64,000 bases of DNA from Neoechinorhynchus agilis (lineage: Eukaryota > Acanthocephala), in assembly GCA_051530055.1 (NCBI GenBank), contig CM121342.1, forward strand, positions 15,996,001 through 16,060,000, given 5' to 3'. Under the pieces are notes generated by a model. The model ran no database searches and was not told the DNA's origin. It saw only the letters and a program-made list of their open reading frames with translations. How positions within the stretch are numbered: the stretch's first letter is position 1; each line of letters opens with the position of its first letter. Shown here piece after piece: positions 1-12,165 of the stretch. The position numbers and the translations under genes are program-made.

Positions 1-780
1 CGTCAAGAGATATAAAGGATTAATGATTCTCACTTTACCCACAATTCGAACTCAGTTCGTGCACATTCGCTGCTTTTCTTTACTTTGACAGCATGCCTCG
101 TTTTTAACCTAGAGAACCCAAAAGACTATTTTAAGGCTGCGATACACCGTTTCTAGTTTGCCATAAGTAAAAGAGTGTGTGGGCATGGGAATACAAATGC
201 ACGTAAGATGTTGTTCATTAAAAGGTTTCCAAATCGTTGTATTAAGCTTAATAGTTTAAAAAACTGATAGACCATGAAAAATATTGCATCAAAAGTTAAA
301 ACACCTTCAAATCATAAGTTAACTTGCGGCAATTAAAAATCCACTTTCCGAAACGACGAATCCAAAATAATCTACGTTTTAAACAAGAAAAGATAAAGAA
401 TGTGTGCCGTCGATGTTTTCATTTCTGAAGAATAATCGTTTTAATTGATAGGCGTAGGTTTAATAAACTGGATTGTATTCCATAAAAACAATTCTCAATT
501 ACTCTTCGGCCAATTTACTTAAAAATCAATGAAGTGCCACAGGAAACAAAGAAAACCTATCTTGATTGTTTATACTAAATGATAAAAAAAGTAGAACAAG
601 TGAAGACTTTCAAAGGCGAAGTGTATTTTAAGTTTCAGACAGTTATTTACAACACAAGCATGTTTTCGTTTGGCCCAAATCTTTGGCCTCGCTCGCATCA
701 ATTCCGTCACTAAGTGCTCGGTGATCATTTATATTTCTACAGATACAGGGAGGTAGATCTCTCAATCATACATTCATCTG
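1..780. other. Gene-free stretch, nothing recognised
   Basis: AT-rich sequence with no convincing open frame on either strand, no inverted or tandem repeat that I could see, and no similarity to the repeats found elsewhere in the window. It lies downstream of the Nudix gene and may include its 3' untranslated region. Confidence 0.5.
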
Positions 781-1263
781 CTACATATATTTTGACTTAC
801 TGCTATCACTAAGCTCGGACTTAAAATCGAATAGATAGTCGGCTTGCCTCGGCTTGGATTTCATGAGATGGTCAATCGCTTCATCGAGCTCCATCCACTT
901 TCGTTTTCGACCGATCGATTTCTCAGGCCACGTCTCATCCTCGTATTCCACATTAAAAATAAACACCGTGGTTATACTTTTCGATTCCTCGTTTAAATAT
1001 TCATTTAAGTGTTTAATAATTTGTCCTCGTATTCCAGCTTCTTCGTAGACTTCCCGCTTGGCTGCTTCGGCACCACTTTCACCATTCTCAATCCCACCGC
1101 CTGGAATAACAAATTTGTCTGATTTCTTGGAGGAGCTCACAAGGAGAACTCTTTCTGGTCGATTGGTTCGAATGCATACACAAGCCGCTCGCATGGTGTA
1201 TCCTTGTCCATTTTGTAGTCGTTGTTTAACTTTTCCATTTTTCGACCGAATAAAGGTGCTCAT
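781..1263 (-). CDS. Nudix hydrolase, diphosphoinositol polyphosphate phosphohydrolase (NUDT3/4-like)
   Basis: The protein of about 160 residues contains a full Nudix box: a GGGIENGE start, then AAKREVYEEAGI, giving the glutamates that bind the metal. The stretch RAACVCIR, then VLLVSSSKK and VIPGGG, and the later IGRKRKWMELDEAI match the DIPP family (human NUDT3/NUDT4, yeast Ddp1), which removes the beta-phosphate from inositol pyrophosphates (InsP7, InsP8) and also cleaves Ap5A/Ap6A. I start at the methionine at 1263 (MSTFIRSKNG). The frame remains open to a methionine at 1308, but those extra residues are hydrophobic and have no counterpart in the family. It is a single exon of about the usual length for the family and is predicted to be cytosolic. 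The tail after the Nudix fold is short and serine/lysine-rich, like other invertebrate members. The assignment to the DIPP branch rests on family-typical strings seen in the translation. Confidence 0.88.
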   Translation of the reverse strand: MSTFIRSKNGKVKQRLQNGQGYTMRAACVCIRTNRPERVLLVSSSKKSDKFVIPGGGIENGESGAEAAKREVYEEAGIRGQIIKHLNEYLNEESKSITTVFIFNVEYEDETWPEKSIGRKRKWMELDEAIDHLMKSKPRQADYLFDFKSELSDSSKSKYM

Positions 1264-1446
1264 TTCTTCTAAAATGAAAGGCGGAGCGATAGCGAGTATA
1301 GCCATCAATCACATCAACGTACATGCTAGAACATCTCCCGTATAGGAGGCGAAAGCAAGTATTTTCATAATACAAAATGGTGGAAGGAGCGAAAATCGGC
1401 TCAACGAACAAATGAGTATACACGAGTAAAGGGAAAAATTAAGCAT

Positions 1447-1838
1447 TTAATCGATATTTTTATCAATACTATACAATCCAGATATTGCATCAGTCCGCTT
1501 TGTGTGCGGTTTCTTTGAGCTGTAACTTCTTAAAGAGAGACAATTCATTTGGTCCATTTCACTTTGCTTTTCCATTGACGAGTGCTCACCCGATTGACTG
1601 CAGTAGCTTTGCCTTTGATGGTCTTGATCATAATGCTCCCCATAATTATCCATGTTCGTCTGCTTAAAACCACGAGATTGAGATCAAGTTTCTTTGTACG
1701 AAATGAAAATGGTACTTTAAATATGACCTTTCGGGTCTCACTGCGCGTTTTATGAGTCACCCGCATAATAAGAAAGTCTTGCGTGTGGACTAAGAGACGG
1801 CAATAGTGATTGTGCCAGCTTTTCCGCAAATCGACCAT
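1447..1838 (-). CDS. Unidentified small protein, possibly two exons
   Basis: A minus-strand frame opens with MVDLRKSWHNHYCRLLVH at 1838 and continues for about 60 basic residues. A second frame (TNMDNYGEHYDQDHQRQ onward, ending at 1447) follows a plausible acceptor, TTTTAAGCAG, near 1668. Joining them needs a weak donor near 1715-1725. I do not recognise the product. It would be a basic N-terminal half followed by a polar, glutamine- and serine-rich tail. It starts about 180 bases upstream of the Nudix gene on the same strand and could also be a chance open frame. Confidence 0.25.
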
Positions 1839-1849
1839 TATGCAAATAG

Positions 1850-3540
1850 TACACTAGCGTTGTTTTTAGCGATCCAGAAATGGCTGGAGCGCGCGGTAAC
1901 ATAACAAGTTGTGATGCTGCAATAAATCGCTTTAAGATATGGTTACAAACAAAGATTTTAAAGAATAATGCTTAAAGAATTTTGATAAAAATTGCCAGTA
2001 ACCTATGTGAGATGCGCATAATGTATGACCGTTGAAAGGTTCTAATCAGTTTCGACATATTATAATTTAATAATTAGTCGAGACTACCCGAAGGTTAGAG
2101 GTTTCCGATAAATTACGACATACTCACGAGCTAAAGCGAAAATGTGCTATAATTCTTAAATATAATTTTTTTACATAATCAGTATTTTGGCACTAGACAA
2201 AGTTTTTAGGCTACAGATTCGTTCAAAGCAATTGAAGTTTGCTGATGGGGAGCAGTTACGGCACTAGTAGAATTATTTTGGTCAAGGTGAAATGAAGAGA
2301 GGTAATTTAATTAATATCTCGTCCTCTACGTGGAAAACATCTTTATAATTAGCAGCTCTAAAAATCAGTGCTTTTAAAAAGTAACTTTTTGGCCCAGGAA
2401 ATTCAGGTTTATGATTTTAAATGTACAAGGATAGAGTTATTGGCGTAGTGGGTTCATAGTCACACCATTTTTACTTTTCTTAGAAATAAAAGTTCACTAT
2501 CTCAGTCCAAGTAGAAAATAGTTAATAATGTTGTTTTACAGAGAGATCGACCACGACACCAATGAGGGTAGAACTGTTCAAGGATTCAGTACAAGACAGA
2601 ATTTCATATAAATGTGAGAATCCGTATGAGCCGGGTGACTAAATAGATGCCGCAACACTCTATCGTACTACTTTTGGGTGCTAATGGATGAATTCAGTGA
2701 GTATTCATGCAAAATATTTTCGTAGGCAATCACTGTTAAAGATAGTCTATGGGTCAAAACAAAACCTTAGTGAGTGTTGCGACGGGGAATACCATATAGC
2801 TTTTTCCTAGGTCGACTTGGCACAAGAAATGATGGTATTTAACGTCCTAGAATCCTTGACATAAGAAAGTCTTCGTCTTTTTCAATAAGCTTATCTGAAT
2901 TCATGCATTTAGACCGTTTTTGTCACATGAGTTCTAAATCGATAGCATTTAAAGGAACGTTTCATTTGTTAGTCTGAAACGATTAACTTCAGACATTTTT
3001 TGCACGGCGTAAAATGAGGAACTGCGTAAGAAGAGTGCAAAACACTACTACAATTTAAAATCGAATAAATTTTCCAACATTTATGCGGAACTGAAGAAAG
3101 ATTGCTAAAATTAATAGCTTGACTCGCAGTGTTTACTAATTGGTTTTGCTGGATGCTAAAGAAATAATCAAGGCTACCGATTCCCCATCATCCGTCAAAA
3201 GTGCTAAGAAAACAAAGAGTTTAAATTCTAATCCCATGGTATTTCATTTTATGCCCAAAGTTCTTTTCCAATTGAATTGGCATGAGTAACCTTATAGGCA
3301 TATTTATGCGGCATCTCTAAAGCGCAATTCAGTTGCATATCGAAAAATAATGGCTTATAGATAAGCTAAACGTGATTTAATGGCAATGCCGAGAGAATTT
3401 TTGTGCATTTATAGAAATAGTCTTAATCTGAAGCATATTTGGAGTCTTTAAGTAGTGAAAATACAAGGGCAATAGTTTAGAAAGTCTTTAGGTAATAGAA
3501 ATATAAAGGCAATGTTATAATCACGTAAGATTATTTCTGA
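1850..3540. other. Gene-free stretch, nothing recognised
   Basis: About 1.7 kb of AT-rich sequence between the small minus-strand ORF and the 3' end of the MCMDC2-like gene. No long frames, no repeat shared with the rest of the window, no tRNA-like boxes. I see only short runs of repeated phrases (for example two similar copies of a motif around 3440-3500 containing 'agtctttaggtaatagaaatat'). Confidence 0.4.
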
Positions 3541-3549
3541 GTTGGCATC

Positions 3550-6500
3550 TTATAGTTTCATTTCATCAATGGAAGTAGATAACAATTTGCGTAGATCTCC
3601 AGCGAATGCAAATAATCGCTCATCGTTCTGTGGTTAAAAGCGGCGTTATTAAGAAGCAATTAATTTTATCACATACCTTTCGTCCGATTGAATTGCCCAT
3701 ATCCGAATCTTTTGAATGAAAATCAGAACTCTTGACAAGACTATAATGCGGTCCTGTTAAAATCGGTGCTGAACAGTCATATTAATGAATAAAAGCCTAC
3801 CGTAGACGGTATTAAGACATTCTTCATACAAATAGATAGAAAGAACAACATCAGATTCTTGAACAATATCTTCTAAATTGAACTTCGCTATTGCTTTTGA
3901 CATGTCCGTTCTATTTAGAGCAGTAAGTTTCATTGATAGTAGACAATAAAGACAAACATGACAGCTAAATGTTTTCTAGTGATTATAAAACCTTGAGATG
4001 AGCTGCGCTTCATAACAAAATATTGCATCAGGAACTGCTCGCAGCTTTCCGAAAGTGCAATTTCCCTCAATCGGACGAATCGTATAAACTAAATGCACAT
4101 TGAGAGAATGCTAAAATTTTGATTGAGAGGGTACAGATCTGAGGTCATCAAGTGTATATATCGACTCAGAGTCTTGAACAATGGATCCGGTCGTAAATTG
4201 GATAATTTGGTGGTCTAAAATTAGGATAAGTGAAGTTACAGTTTAGAATAATGTATTACCCGTATAGGAGTTGAACTCATAGCTCGCAATATGGACGGGA
4301 AAAAGCAATCTACTCATACGAACATCATAGCTGTGCTTTTAATATCGCTCGAAAAAAAGTGCGCACTTGCAAACGAGTTCTCGTATTTGGCGTTTTTCGC
4401 TAGAGAATAAATTATATGGTATAAACCTGCATTTTAATTTTACGCTTATCTCGCAGATAGAATCGTTTCAAGCGCAGGCTTTAATCTTAAAAATATCTTT
4501 TGCTGACCTTTGAACACGCTCAACGAAGACATTGGTTGCTTTGTCCCTTCCGCCATGTGAGGCGAAATGATGAATGTCGTCCTCGGAAACGTACGTCCAT
4601 ACTGCAGAATTCAGTTTAAGTTCAACTGGTTCGCTTTTCATGTATAGAAATGAAGGGCGGCATTTGAACGATCCTGTTTCCACAACTAAAGGAAGTAATT
4701 ACTACGGATAAAGTTTTTATGATAATTTGATCGAAGAACAGATTATTTATACAGTGTTTAAAAATTACTTGTAATGAACGGTTGCTTTGAGGCCCTTGTA
4801 GGCCATTTTCGAAAACTGAGCGAACTATAAATAGTCTATTTGCATCGCAAACCCATCAAAAACCACAAATATCTCAGCTTGATTATACACAATGAAGTTT
4901 TTATCTACTTACGATTAACGAGATCCTCAGGCTTTTTGTGCTCCAGTAATGATCCACAATAACAAACTCTCTGAGTCGATGTAAATAGTGGACCTCCTTT
5001 TAAATTCGCAATTTAAAGACCACCGAAAAAAGGTTTTTGTACCTTACCGATTATGTATTCCAAATGAGTGTGGTACATTGTCGGATCCGCGATATTTGGA
5101 TCTTCGTAAATAACATTGAGAGCCGATCGCATTACTCTATCAATTATTCCTAACCGTTTCTCTATTTTCTTTCAATTAGAGAATCGGCTAGTGCTAAGAG
5201 GCCAGGCCCAAATGCGACAACATGTATGGGTGAGTCTGACACTAGACTCAAAAGCAGAACTAATTTCAACTTAAGGAAAGATCCAAACGGAGTTACGTCG
5301 CCTTTTCAAACAATGTTTTTTCGTAGCATTAGGTTATTGAACAAACCTGCAAGTACGAACGCCATGCTGAAGAGAAAACTGAATGGAGACGACGACCGTC
5401 GGCTTTTCCAAACAAGTTCAATCGACGATGGAATCGTGTACAGGATGCTGGGTTGAACCGGTAACACAGAAATCAACTAAATAGGTCAGTTCAGCTAAAG
5501 AATAACGGATAAGCACAGCGTGTGATTGCGGTGACTAGGAAATCCCCGTGTGTCAATACCGGGCAAAAATCACAATTTTAAGTTGACATAATCAACTATA
5601 TTAATTTGGCTTACATCAGCGCGAATACTGTTTTTATAAATGTAAGGCAACATTACAAAACGAGCATTGAGTCCAATTCGAATCTCCTCTGTCAACTCGT
5701 CTGTGGTCACTTAAATGAATATTTATAGAAATGGAAATGAGAAACCTCGCACGATTATAATAATATTTCGCTGAATAGTCCTAGCGTTTGTCTTCTCGGT
5801 GCTGTTGATTAGAACCATGCATTTTATGTATTCTAAGAACAGTAGTGATCACTTGTAGTTTAGTAAACAATATCAACTTGCTTGAAGTATATCGCTTATT
5901 AACGTCTTCTTTAAAATTTGATCTTTTTCCACAGTTTCGACATATAAGCCTGTTTAGGGAAGATCAAAATTGTTTTGTAAACTAAGATGCGTACATTTTG
6001 AAAGGCGACGGTTTGTCGAAGTAATCCCCAGCGAAGTATGGAAATCGAATCAAACAATTTGTTGGAGGATTTCCATGATCTTCTACACATTTTAAGCATA
6101 CGTACGCCTTAGACGCTCTTTGTAGATACCAATCAATTCTAGATGGTGTTTATAATATTCGCGTTCTACTCACATATAATCCACATGTTGAGGTCTAAAT
6201 CCAACTATGGTTCCCTCAATACATACGATTTTATCGATCAAATTCAAATAACTGATTGATTGAACATTTTTCACGAAAAAACTTGCGCGAACTGTGAGCG
6301 AATTTTTTTTAATAAACGACTTGCCTTTCGAACGGTGGGAAATCTCTGAAGCGAATGTCCACTAAAGCCAATGTTGGATATTGCGAGAAGTAAAGATCCC
6401 GACAAATCTTTTTTAAATCGACTAAATTATTAGTGTACCTGAAAATGCTAACCTCGAAAAGTCGCCCTACTAGAGTTCTAGGTTCGTTCAAAAGTTCCAT

Positions 6501-6740
6501 CAACAAGTTCGCTGAATTATAAATGGCAAAAAGCGTTGCTTTAGTTTGAAAAACGAACTAACGGAATTTATCAGCGCAAATATCGCATAAAATCGGAATG
6601 ATTAGCCTTTGCTGCGTTGGAGTGGCCACAAATGTTGCATGTTCTGATGCCGGCAAATGTTCTTGAATCATTCGCTTAATCGCTCCATCGGTTATTGTAT
6701 CAATCATAGCTAAATACTGATGAATCTCAGAATTCAGCAT
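3550..6740 (-). CDS. MCMDC2: MCM domain-containing protein 2-like (MCMDC2), about 15 short exons
   Basis: A chain of minus-strand exons joined by short introns reads as one MCM-like protein. Exons I can place: 6740-6563, 6511-6325, 6281-6174, 6117-5995, 5949-5816, 5700-5615, 5476-5347, 5301-5048, 4996-4913, 4685-4508, 4444 to about 4367, two or three more between 4230 and 3800, then two ending at the TAA at 3550. Family features: an N-terminal MCM-type OB segment (KIVCIEGTIVGFRPQHVD), a zinc-ribbon-like pair (YVCLKC, later LICRNC), a hydrophobic block (LKLKLVLLLSLVSD) followed by a degenerate ATPase region, then the C-terminal helical segment (KFNLEDIVQESDVVLSIYLYE). These follow the order in vertebrate MCMDC2, a meiotic MCM paralogue that lacks a working ATPase. 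One intron appears to start with GC (after 6325). The frame slips by one base near 5165, and the junctions around 4370-4230 are unresolved. The first ATG follows directly on TTTTAG, so an upstream exon or trans-splicing is possible. Confidence 0.6.
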
Positions 6741-6749
6741 CTAAAAGAG

Positions 6750-8750
6750 AGTACGAAATTCATCCTTTATCAACAAAAAATCCAACTGGTTTTTTATACG
6801 AAAAGCATTACTTGGTAGTATTTTAGTGCCAATGGACGAAAGCCAATCACTTTGGGTGACGGATATCAGGAAAATATTCATTATCTATCACATTTATTTA
6901 ATGCAACGACGCAAAACTGTGGAGCGTCAAAATATGGCATTTGAAGTTGATTCAAAGGATTAACACTCATAGACGTGTGTATCCCTTAAAAAAAATACAA
7001 AAGTTTCTACAATATTCAAAACCAATATTGCATCTCTATGGATCGCAAAAAAGTTGAGCACTATTGGTCAAAAATACAAGTTCGTGAAAAGACCGAAAGC
7101 TCACATGACATAAAATGTCACGATTTCTCCATTAGTACATCGAAACGGATCAGAAGCGCAATGGACACCGCTTTTTCGCACGTAGCGATATGGTAACATT
7201 ATTTCTCGTATTTGCATGGAAAGAGAACATCAAAATAGGAATTCTGCAGGTTATACTTTGACCGAGCGATTATGGTTTCAAAGACACAATCCACGAACAT
7301 ATAAAAACAATTGAAGTTATGGTGATTTATCACAATACCGAATAAAACATATTTTATTGAACTGAAGTACTTAGCGAGGAAACCTCCCCTTATCAGTCAT
7401 TGTTTGTAAGCTATTTACTGCGTGAGTTTCGTAATTCAATAAAATATTTTTATCCGGGATTATGGCCACCTAAACTCCTACTGTATAACCCTGAAGGATT
7501 TCCTCTCGTGATATGAAAACAAGATTGAAGCGAAAAGAACGAATGTCGATGAAAAATGAAGCGTTCTTGAACCGGGCTTAATTATGAACGCCATTCGTAA
7601 TCGTTTCCTTTGACTTTAAATTTCAAAACTAACCTTGTAACTTTCAATAGATAAAATCCAATTTTGCGGACGGTGGTGATTGCACGTTTTGTACTTTAAC
7701 AAATAAAATTTAATGAGATAAAAAGATATTGGAACTTCTATTGCTTCTATACGCAGCGAAATATAAAGGCGGAAAACTGGGATTAATACCTTGATCGGAG
7801 ACAGAAGCAAAAATTGCGCTGAAGAGCGACGGCTTCGAAAATTTCCGAATTTCATATCCAACAGTTGATTGATGTGTATGGAAACTATATTTAGTCGAAA
7901 CTACAAATATTATAGAAAAAATTACAAATTGAAATAACAACGATTAATAGGAGAATATTTAGGAAACGTTCAGCGAGTTTAAGCACGATAAGAACACGAA
8001 CATATTCACAACAAACCCCTCTGTTTATCACAAAACAAAGTTTTATCTCTAGAAAACAAGAAAAGCCTATTTCATAAAACAAATTAGCAAATCACATTCT
8101 AAAGACAGAATCTGTGATTCTTTAAACAAAATTGAAATACCGTGAACCTTTAGCGAAGAAAATTATGGTAAATTCTTGATCAAACTTTATTGTTGCAACC
8201 TTTTAAATAAGTCAATCATCCAATGACAAACGAGTGCCAACTTGAATCAAAGACAACCGATCGTCATGAATACTTTTAAACTAACTTCTATGTACTACTT
8301 ACGAAAAACTATTTTTCAAATAAACGCCACACAGCAGCTGCATTCGATGCCATTAGCGTAAATTTCAGTGCTGGTGCCATTGCCATTAAAATCGTTCATT
8401 TTAGAGAGAATCTATACAGTAATCATTTCTTTATAAAACCCCGATCGTTGTAGGTTACCACAAAATTAAGAACTCGGCTTTTGATTTGTGTAAATAGACG
8501 TTTAGGTGCAAATGCAACCGTTTGCTTTGTGCTCCTATCGACGGATTACAAGTCTTTTGCTTTTAAAGCTCGTTAAAGTTTCAATATAAAAACTCAAGCA
8601 TCTCGTTGTTTTTTACACATCGTTTGTTGAAACGCGTTCATTCCTCAAAATATAACTACCTATAGGTAATAGTGACTCAGTCGATTCCTTTACAGGCTAC
8701 GCTCACTGTAAAATGTGATCTGTTTAATTTTCTCTGACTTAAAGAACCAT
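6750..8750. other. Gene-free stretch, no supported gene
   Basis: Two kilobases of AT-rich sequence. Overlapping minus-strand frames at 7616-8082 encode hydrophobic residues of low complexity, as expected from T/A-rich DNA, and have no recognisable domain. I would not annotate them. Confidence 0.4.
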
Positions 8751-8755
8751 TTGAG

Positions 8756-9358
8756 ATGAGACACCTTTTCAAGGTAACCGACATTCCTCTAAGAATGATA
8801 AAGAAAAGACGAAACGTGGATAGGTTCGAAATGTCCGATCTAGAAGGATACACGCTCGACTCGTTCAAATATATTGAGCCCGATCACTGGTCGATGGTTC
8901 ACATGTGCCAGGAAGCTGAAATAAGTCGAGAATCTACAATTTACGGTCACATGAAGTCCACGCCTTACAAGTGGGAATATCGACCAAAGAAAAGACGAAA
9001 ATACTCAGGTGGAAGTTTATTACCGTCGACAATAATTGAACATCCATTGGTGTTTTTTCCGCTGGCCGAAAGTACTAGAATTGAAGCAGAACCGAAAACT
9101 CCGGAATTGCATACAATATTTCCACGGCACATATCCCATACAGGTCACGAACTCTATGACATAAGAGAAGAACAATACAATAAATTCATGAGAGGTGAAA
9201 TTTCCAAACTTAATAGTCAATTGATAAATTCTAAATATAATCTGACTATAAATCGTTCAAGTACAAGGAAACGCTGTTCACGCGATATGCATGAAGACAG
9301 ATCAAGCAAACGAAGATCAAGAGGGAAAAACAAGAAAGTTTTAATTTCTATGATCTAA
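8756..9358 (+). CDS. Unidentified basic, probably nuclear, protein
   Basis: A 200-residue single-exon frame with balanced composition, unlike the AT-driven frames around it, so it is likely to be coding. The middle has aromatic and proline residues (TPYKWEYRPKKRRKYSGG) and the C-terminus is strongly basic (KRCSRDMHEDRSSKRRSRGK), typical of a nuclear or nucleolar localisation signal. There is no catalytic motif, membrane segment or signal peptide. I do not recognise a family. The gene stands alone, with AT-rich DNA on both sides, and the frame may be only one exon of a longer gene, since an in-frame upstream extension is blocked but an acceptor could lie before 8756. Confidence 0.5.
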   Translation: MRHLFKVTDIPLRMIKKRRNVDRFEMSDLEGYTLDSFKYIEPDHWSMVHMCQEAEISRESTIYGHMKSTPYKWEYRPKKRRKYSGGSLLPSTIIEHPLVFFPLAESTRIEAEPKTPELHTIFPRHISHTGHELYDIREEQYNKFMRGEISKLNSQLINSKYNLTINRSSTRKRCSRDMHEDRSSKRRSRGKNKKVLISMI

Positions 9359-9879
9359 TTTTTCCAGTTCCTTCAATCCACCCTTTCAATCACTGAAAAA
9401 GTTAAAGGTTTCGTTTGATGCTGATAGTGAACACAAATTGGTTTGGGCAAATCCCAAATAATATTAAGAAATACCCTCAATTTTTACCTTAAATACAAGT
9501 AGAATACTAAGACAAGAAATCTAAACGAATCATCGCTATAACTGGTATAGTTTTAAACCCTGACCTACAAGTACAAATTTCAGTTGCTGGTAAAAACCTT
9601 GATCTATGTTTATGAAATGAATTTCATTAAAAATGTATAACGCGCTGAACCAAGAAGGACCAGAAATGCCCAATAGAAATTTAGTATAATTAACAAATTA
9701 ATTAAACGCATAAGATCAATTTTATCAAAAGAAGCATATCAAATAAAGGTGCCGATTAGTATACAAGTAGTAACCTTCGAAACCCTCCATTGGAGCAACA
9801 AACTTACTGCTTGGAAGAATGAAACGGGCAACAGTTCAAAAAATCGGTAAAGGCAGTAAAACTGAAATGCAGAGAAAAG

Positions 9880-10640
9880 AGGATGAAGTAGAGATTTAAA
9901 AAAAAGAGATTGATTGAAAAATATTGGAAGGAAAAGAGAGTAAAAATTTTCTAGGGTTTCAAATCAGACGAGAGTAAAGCCCTTTTTAGAGTTTGAAGAT
10001 TTTTTGGGATAGGTTGAAAAATCTACGAAGAAAATGAGAGCAACGATTTTGTTTGGTTGAAAGGTGGACGGGAGTAAATTAGGTTTGAAAGTTTTAACAT
10101 TTTTTTGGAATGGATCGAAAAATATTGCAAAAAAAACTGTCGAACTTTAAGGGGACTTGAAGATGGACGTGAGTAATGCAGGTTTGAGCATTTAAAGATT
10201 TTTTTCGGAAATATTGAAAATATTGAAAATATTGCAAGCAAAAACAGTCGCAATTTCTAGGGATTTAATGGTGGACGAAAATAAATCAGATTCTGAGGTT
10301 TCACCAATTTTTGGGAAGGATTGAAAAACATTTGAGAAAAAAGTCGCAATTTTAATAGGTTAAAAACGCGGGCGAGTGTAAAGCAGGTTTTAATAATTTT
10401 TGGACTAGATTTAAAATATAGCAATTAAAGAAACCAATAATTTCAAGGGATTTTAATGGTGACGAGGTTAAAGAAAGGTTGAAGAATTTTTTGGGATCGA
10501 TTGAAAATATTACAAGGAGAAGCAAGTAGCAATTTCGAAGGATTTATAGGTGGACGCGAAGAATTTTTTGGGAATGATTGAAAAATATTTAAAAAGCACA
10601 GAATTTTCGAAGAGTTGATAGATAGACTAGAGAAAAACGC
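9880..10640. repeat. Degenerate tandem repeat, roughly 100-base unit, about seven units
   Basis: A phrase recurs in the same order: GGTGGACG, then GAGTAAA, AGGTTTGAAG, TTTTTTGGGA, GGATTGAAAAATATTGC, AAAAGTCGCAATTT. Copies start near 9,940, 10,060, 10,160, 10,265, 10,360, 10,455 and 10,545, with spacing from about 90 to 110 bases. The copies are heavily diverged and some are truncated, so this is an old array. I see no open frame that persists across units. Confidence 0.7.
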
Positions 10641-11148
10641 TCCATGACTATGAATAACGAGGGAATATTTTATAAAATCCAAAAATGGGCATATATCACC
10701 GGAAAAATGGGAAAGCTCCATAATTAAGGGGAAGATTGAATTGATGCCAAGAGATGTCCATCAACTCGAGATACTTTATTGATTTCAAACGAGCAGAAGA
10801 AGTGAGGTTGTGCTTATACTTTGTTGTCCATCCCGATTCCATGCGCCTGAAAGAAATACGGACTGAAGTTTGTGAGATTTGAAATCGGGAAGCGGAATGA
10901 TTGGTTGCACTGGTCGTCGCATTCCCTCATTCTGTTGCTGTGAAATGCCGTTCCTATTAATTATATGATTTCTATGATAAGTCGTCCTATTTGAAAGGAC
11001 TTAAACCGAGTCAGTTCTTGAAATTATAAATGACGCACAAAATCCTAAATTCGGTTCAGTTTCAATTTTATGGAATTTAATTGCAGTGAATAAATGATTT
11101 GCTGTTTTGATAAATCTCAACCGTACCGTCAATTATTAAAAATTTTAG

Positions 11149-12165
11149 ATGTCCAATCAAACTTTTCGTCGCAATCCAAACGATCAATATATTTCATTTT
11201 CGTTGTGTTGTATTCCTTTGAATTTGATGACCGCATTGACTGATCAAACTACAAAAGGACTCTATATCTTTTGGATTAGTTCTAATGAAGGATTGTTTGC
11301 CGTTGATAAAAAGGACAAAAGTCGATCGTTCTTCATGTTTAATGCGTCTACACCACCAAAGCATTTTTCTTTGATTAAACTTGGAGTTAATTCCAGTATC
11401 TCAGTCGAGCATTCCATTTGTTCAGAGATGGTGGTCAATCCGGGATTACCGGGTAATATTAGAAAACTTGCAAGGACAAAAACGGAAATAATAAAACGTT
11501 TTGTGCACCTTCTTGCCCTCGGCTTATCGGATGAAGAAACTATAGTTTTTCGAGCAGGACGAGTTGCCAAAAGACACAAATCCTCACTTCCCAAGATACT
11601 TGAGGGCGTTTCTGTAAAGAAAGAAGGAAAGTGCTTTCTTAAGAAGGAATATTATTCTAGGATTGATTTAAATTGGGAAGGATATGGACAATTTGAAAGA
11701 GAGAAACTTCGAGTGGTTTTAAGTCGAAGATGTCAAATATGTTCAAATCAGACTATTGATTACGACCCTGCCGTCGATAGATTTGTTAAATTTCTCAATC
11801 GAAAACAACTATCAGCCGGGTCAATGTGCGCCCAAGATGAATTCAGTTTGGACCAGGGAAGAAAAAAGTGGCTAAATACTGAACGAACCATTGATTGGGA
11901 ATTGTTATTTACACGGCTTAAGCTAATAAACGATACCAACCTTACTGCTTTTGTTATCGAGTACAAAGACCTCTATGAATATGTTAGGAAAGTCCAGGAA
12001 GAGTTTTTGGATCTAAAATTGTTATTACAATGTGAAGAGTTGGATCGCCGCGAGTCAATAGTGAAACGAATATCGAAAAGGTATCAAGAAATCAAGCATA
12101 ATTTTCTGGGGAAAAAGAACAGGCTGGAACAGTTACAAGCATTATTTGACAAAGGAATGCTTTAA
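11149..12165 (+). CDS. ELL: RNA polymerase II elongation factor ELL
   Basis: A 338-residue single-exon protein with the ELL layout. Residues 20-100 resemble the N-terminal elongation domain. Around 115-190 lies the winged-helix-like segment: KRFVHLLALGLSDEET corresponds to the RVLHLLALRPYRKAE stretch of human ELL, and LNWEGYGQFEREKLRVVLSR to its DWPGYSEGDQQLLKRVLVRK. Residues 260-338 match the occludin/ELL homology domain (EYKDLYEYVRKVQEEF, then RYQEIKHNFLGKKNRLEQLQ), a coiled-coil-rich fold. ELL suppresses pausing by Pol II and works in the super elongation and little elongation complexes in the nucleus. The long disordered linker between these domains in vertebrate ELL is almost absent, so this is a short form. 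Start chosen at the first ATG, preceded by AT-rich leader. Identification is from remembered family strings. Confidence 0.75.
   Translation: MSNQTFRRNPNDQYISFSLCCIPLNLMTALTDQTTKGLYIFWISSNEGLFAVDKKDKSRSFFMFNASTPPKHFSLIKLGVNSSISVEHSICSEMVVNPGLPGNIRKLARTKTEIIKRFVHLLALGLSDEETIVFRAGRVAKRHKSSLPKILEGVSVKKEGKCFLKKEYYSRIDLNWEGYGQFEREKLRVVLSRRCQICSNQTIDYDPAVDRFVKFLNRKQLSAGSMCAQDEFSLDQGRKKWLNTERTIDWELLFTRLKLINDTNLTAFVIEYKDLYEYVRKVQEEFLDLKLLLQCEELDRRESIVKRISKRYQEIKHNFLGKKNRLEQLQALFDKGML

Noticed and set aside
5885-5965. Two frameshifts in the MCMDC2-like gene around the zinc ribbon
   Set aside because: A second look showed one frame runs through the whole exon (ICRNCGK, later KLILFTKLQVITT); the apparent shifts came from reading a neighbouring frame.
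7616-8082. Minus-strand hydrophobic ORFs as membrane-protein exons
   Set aside because: Composition follows the T/A richness of the DNA, with no family pattern and no good splice signals.
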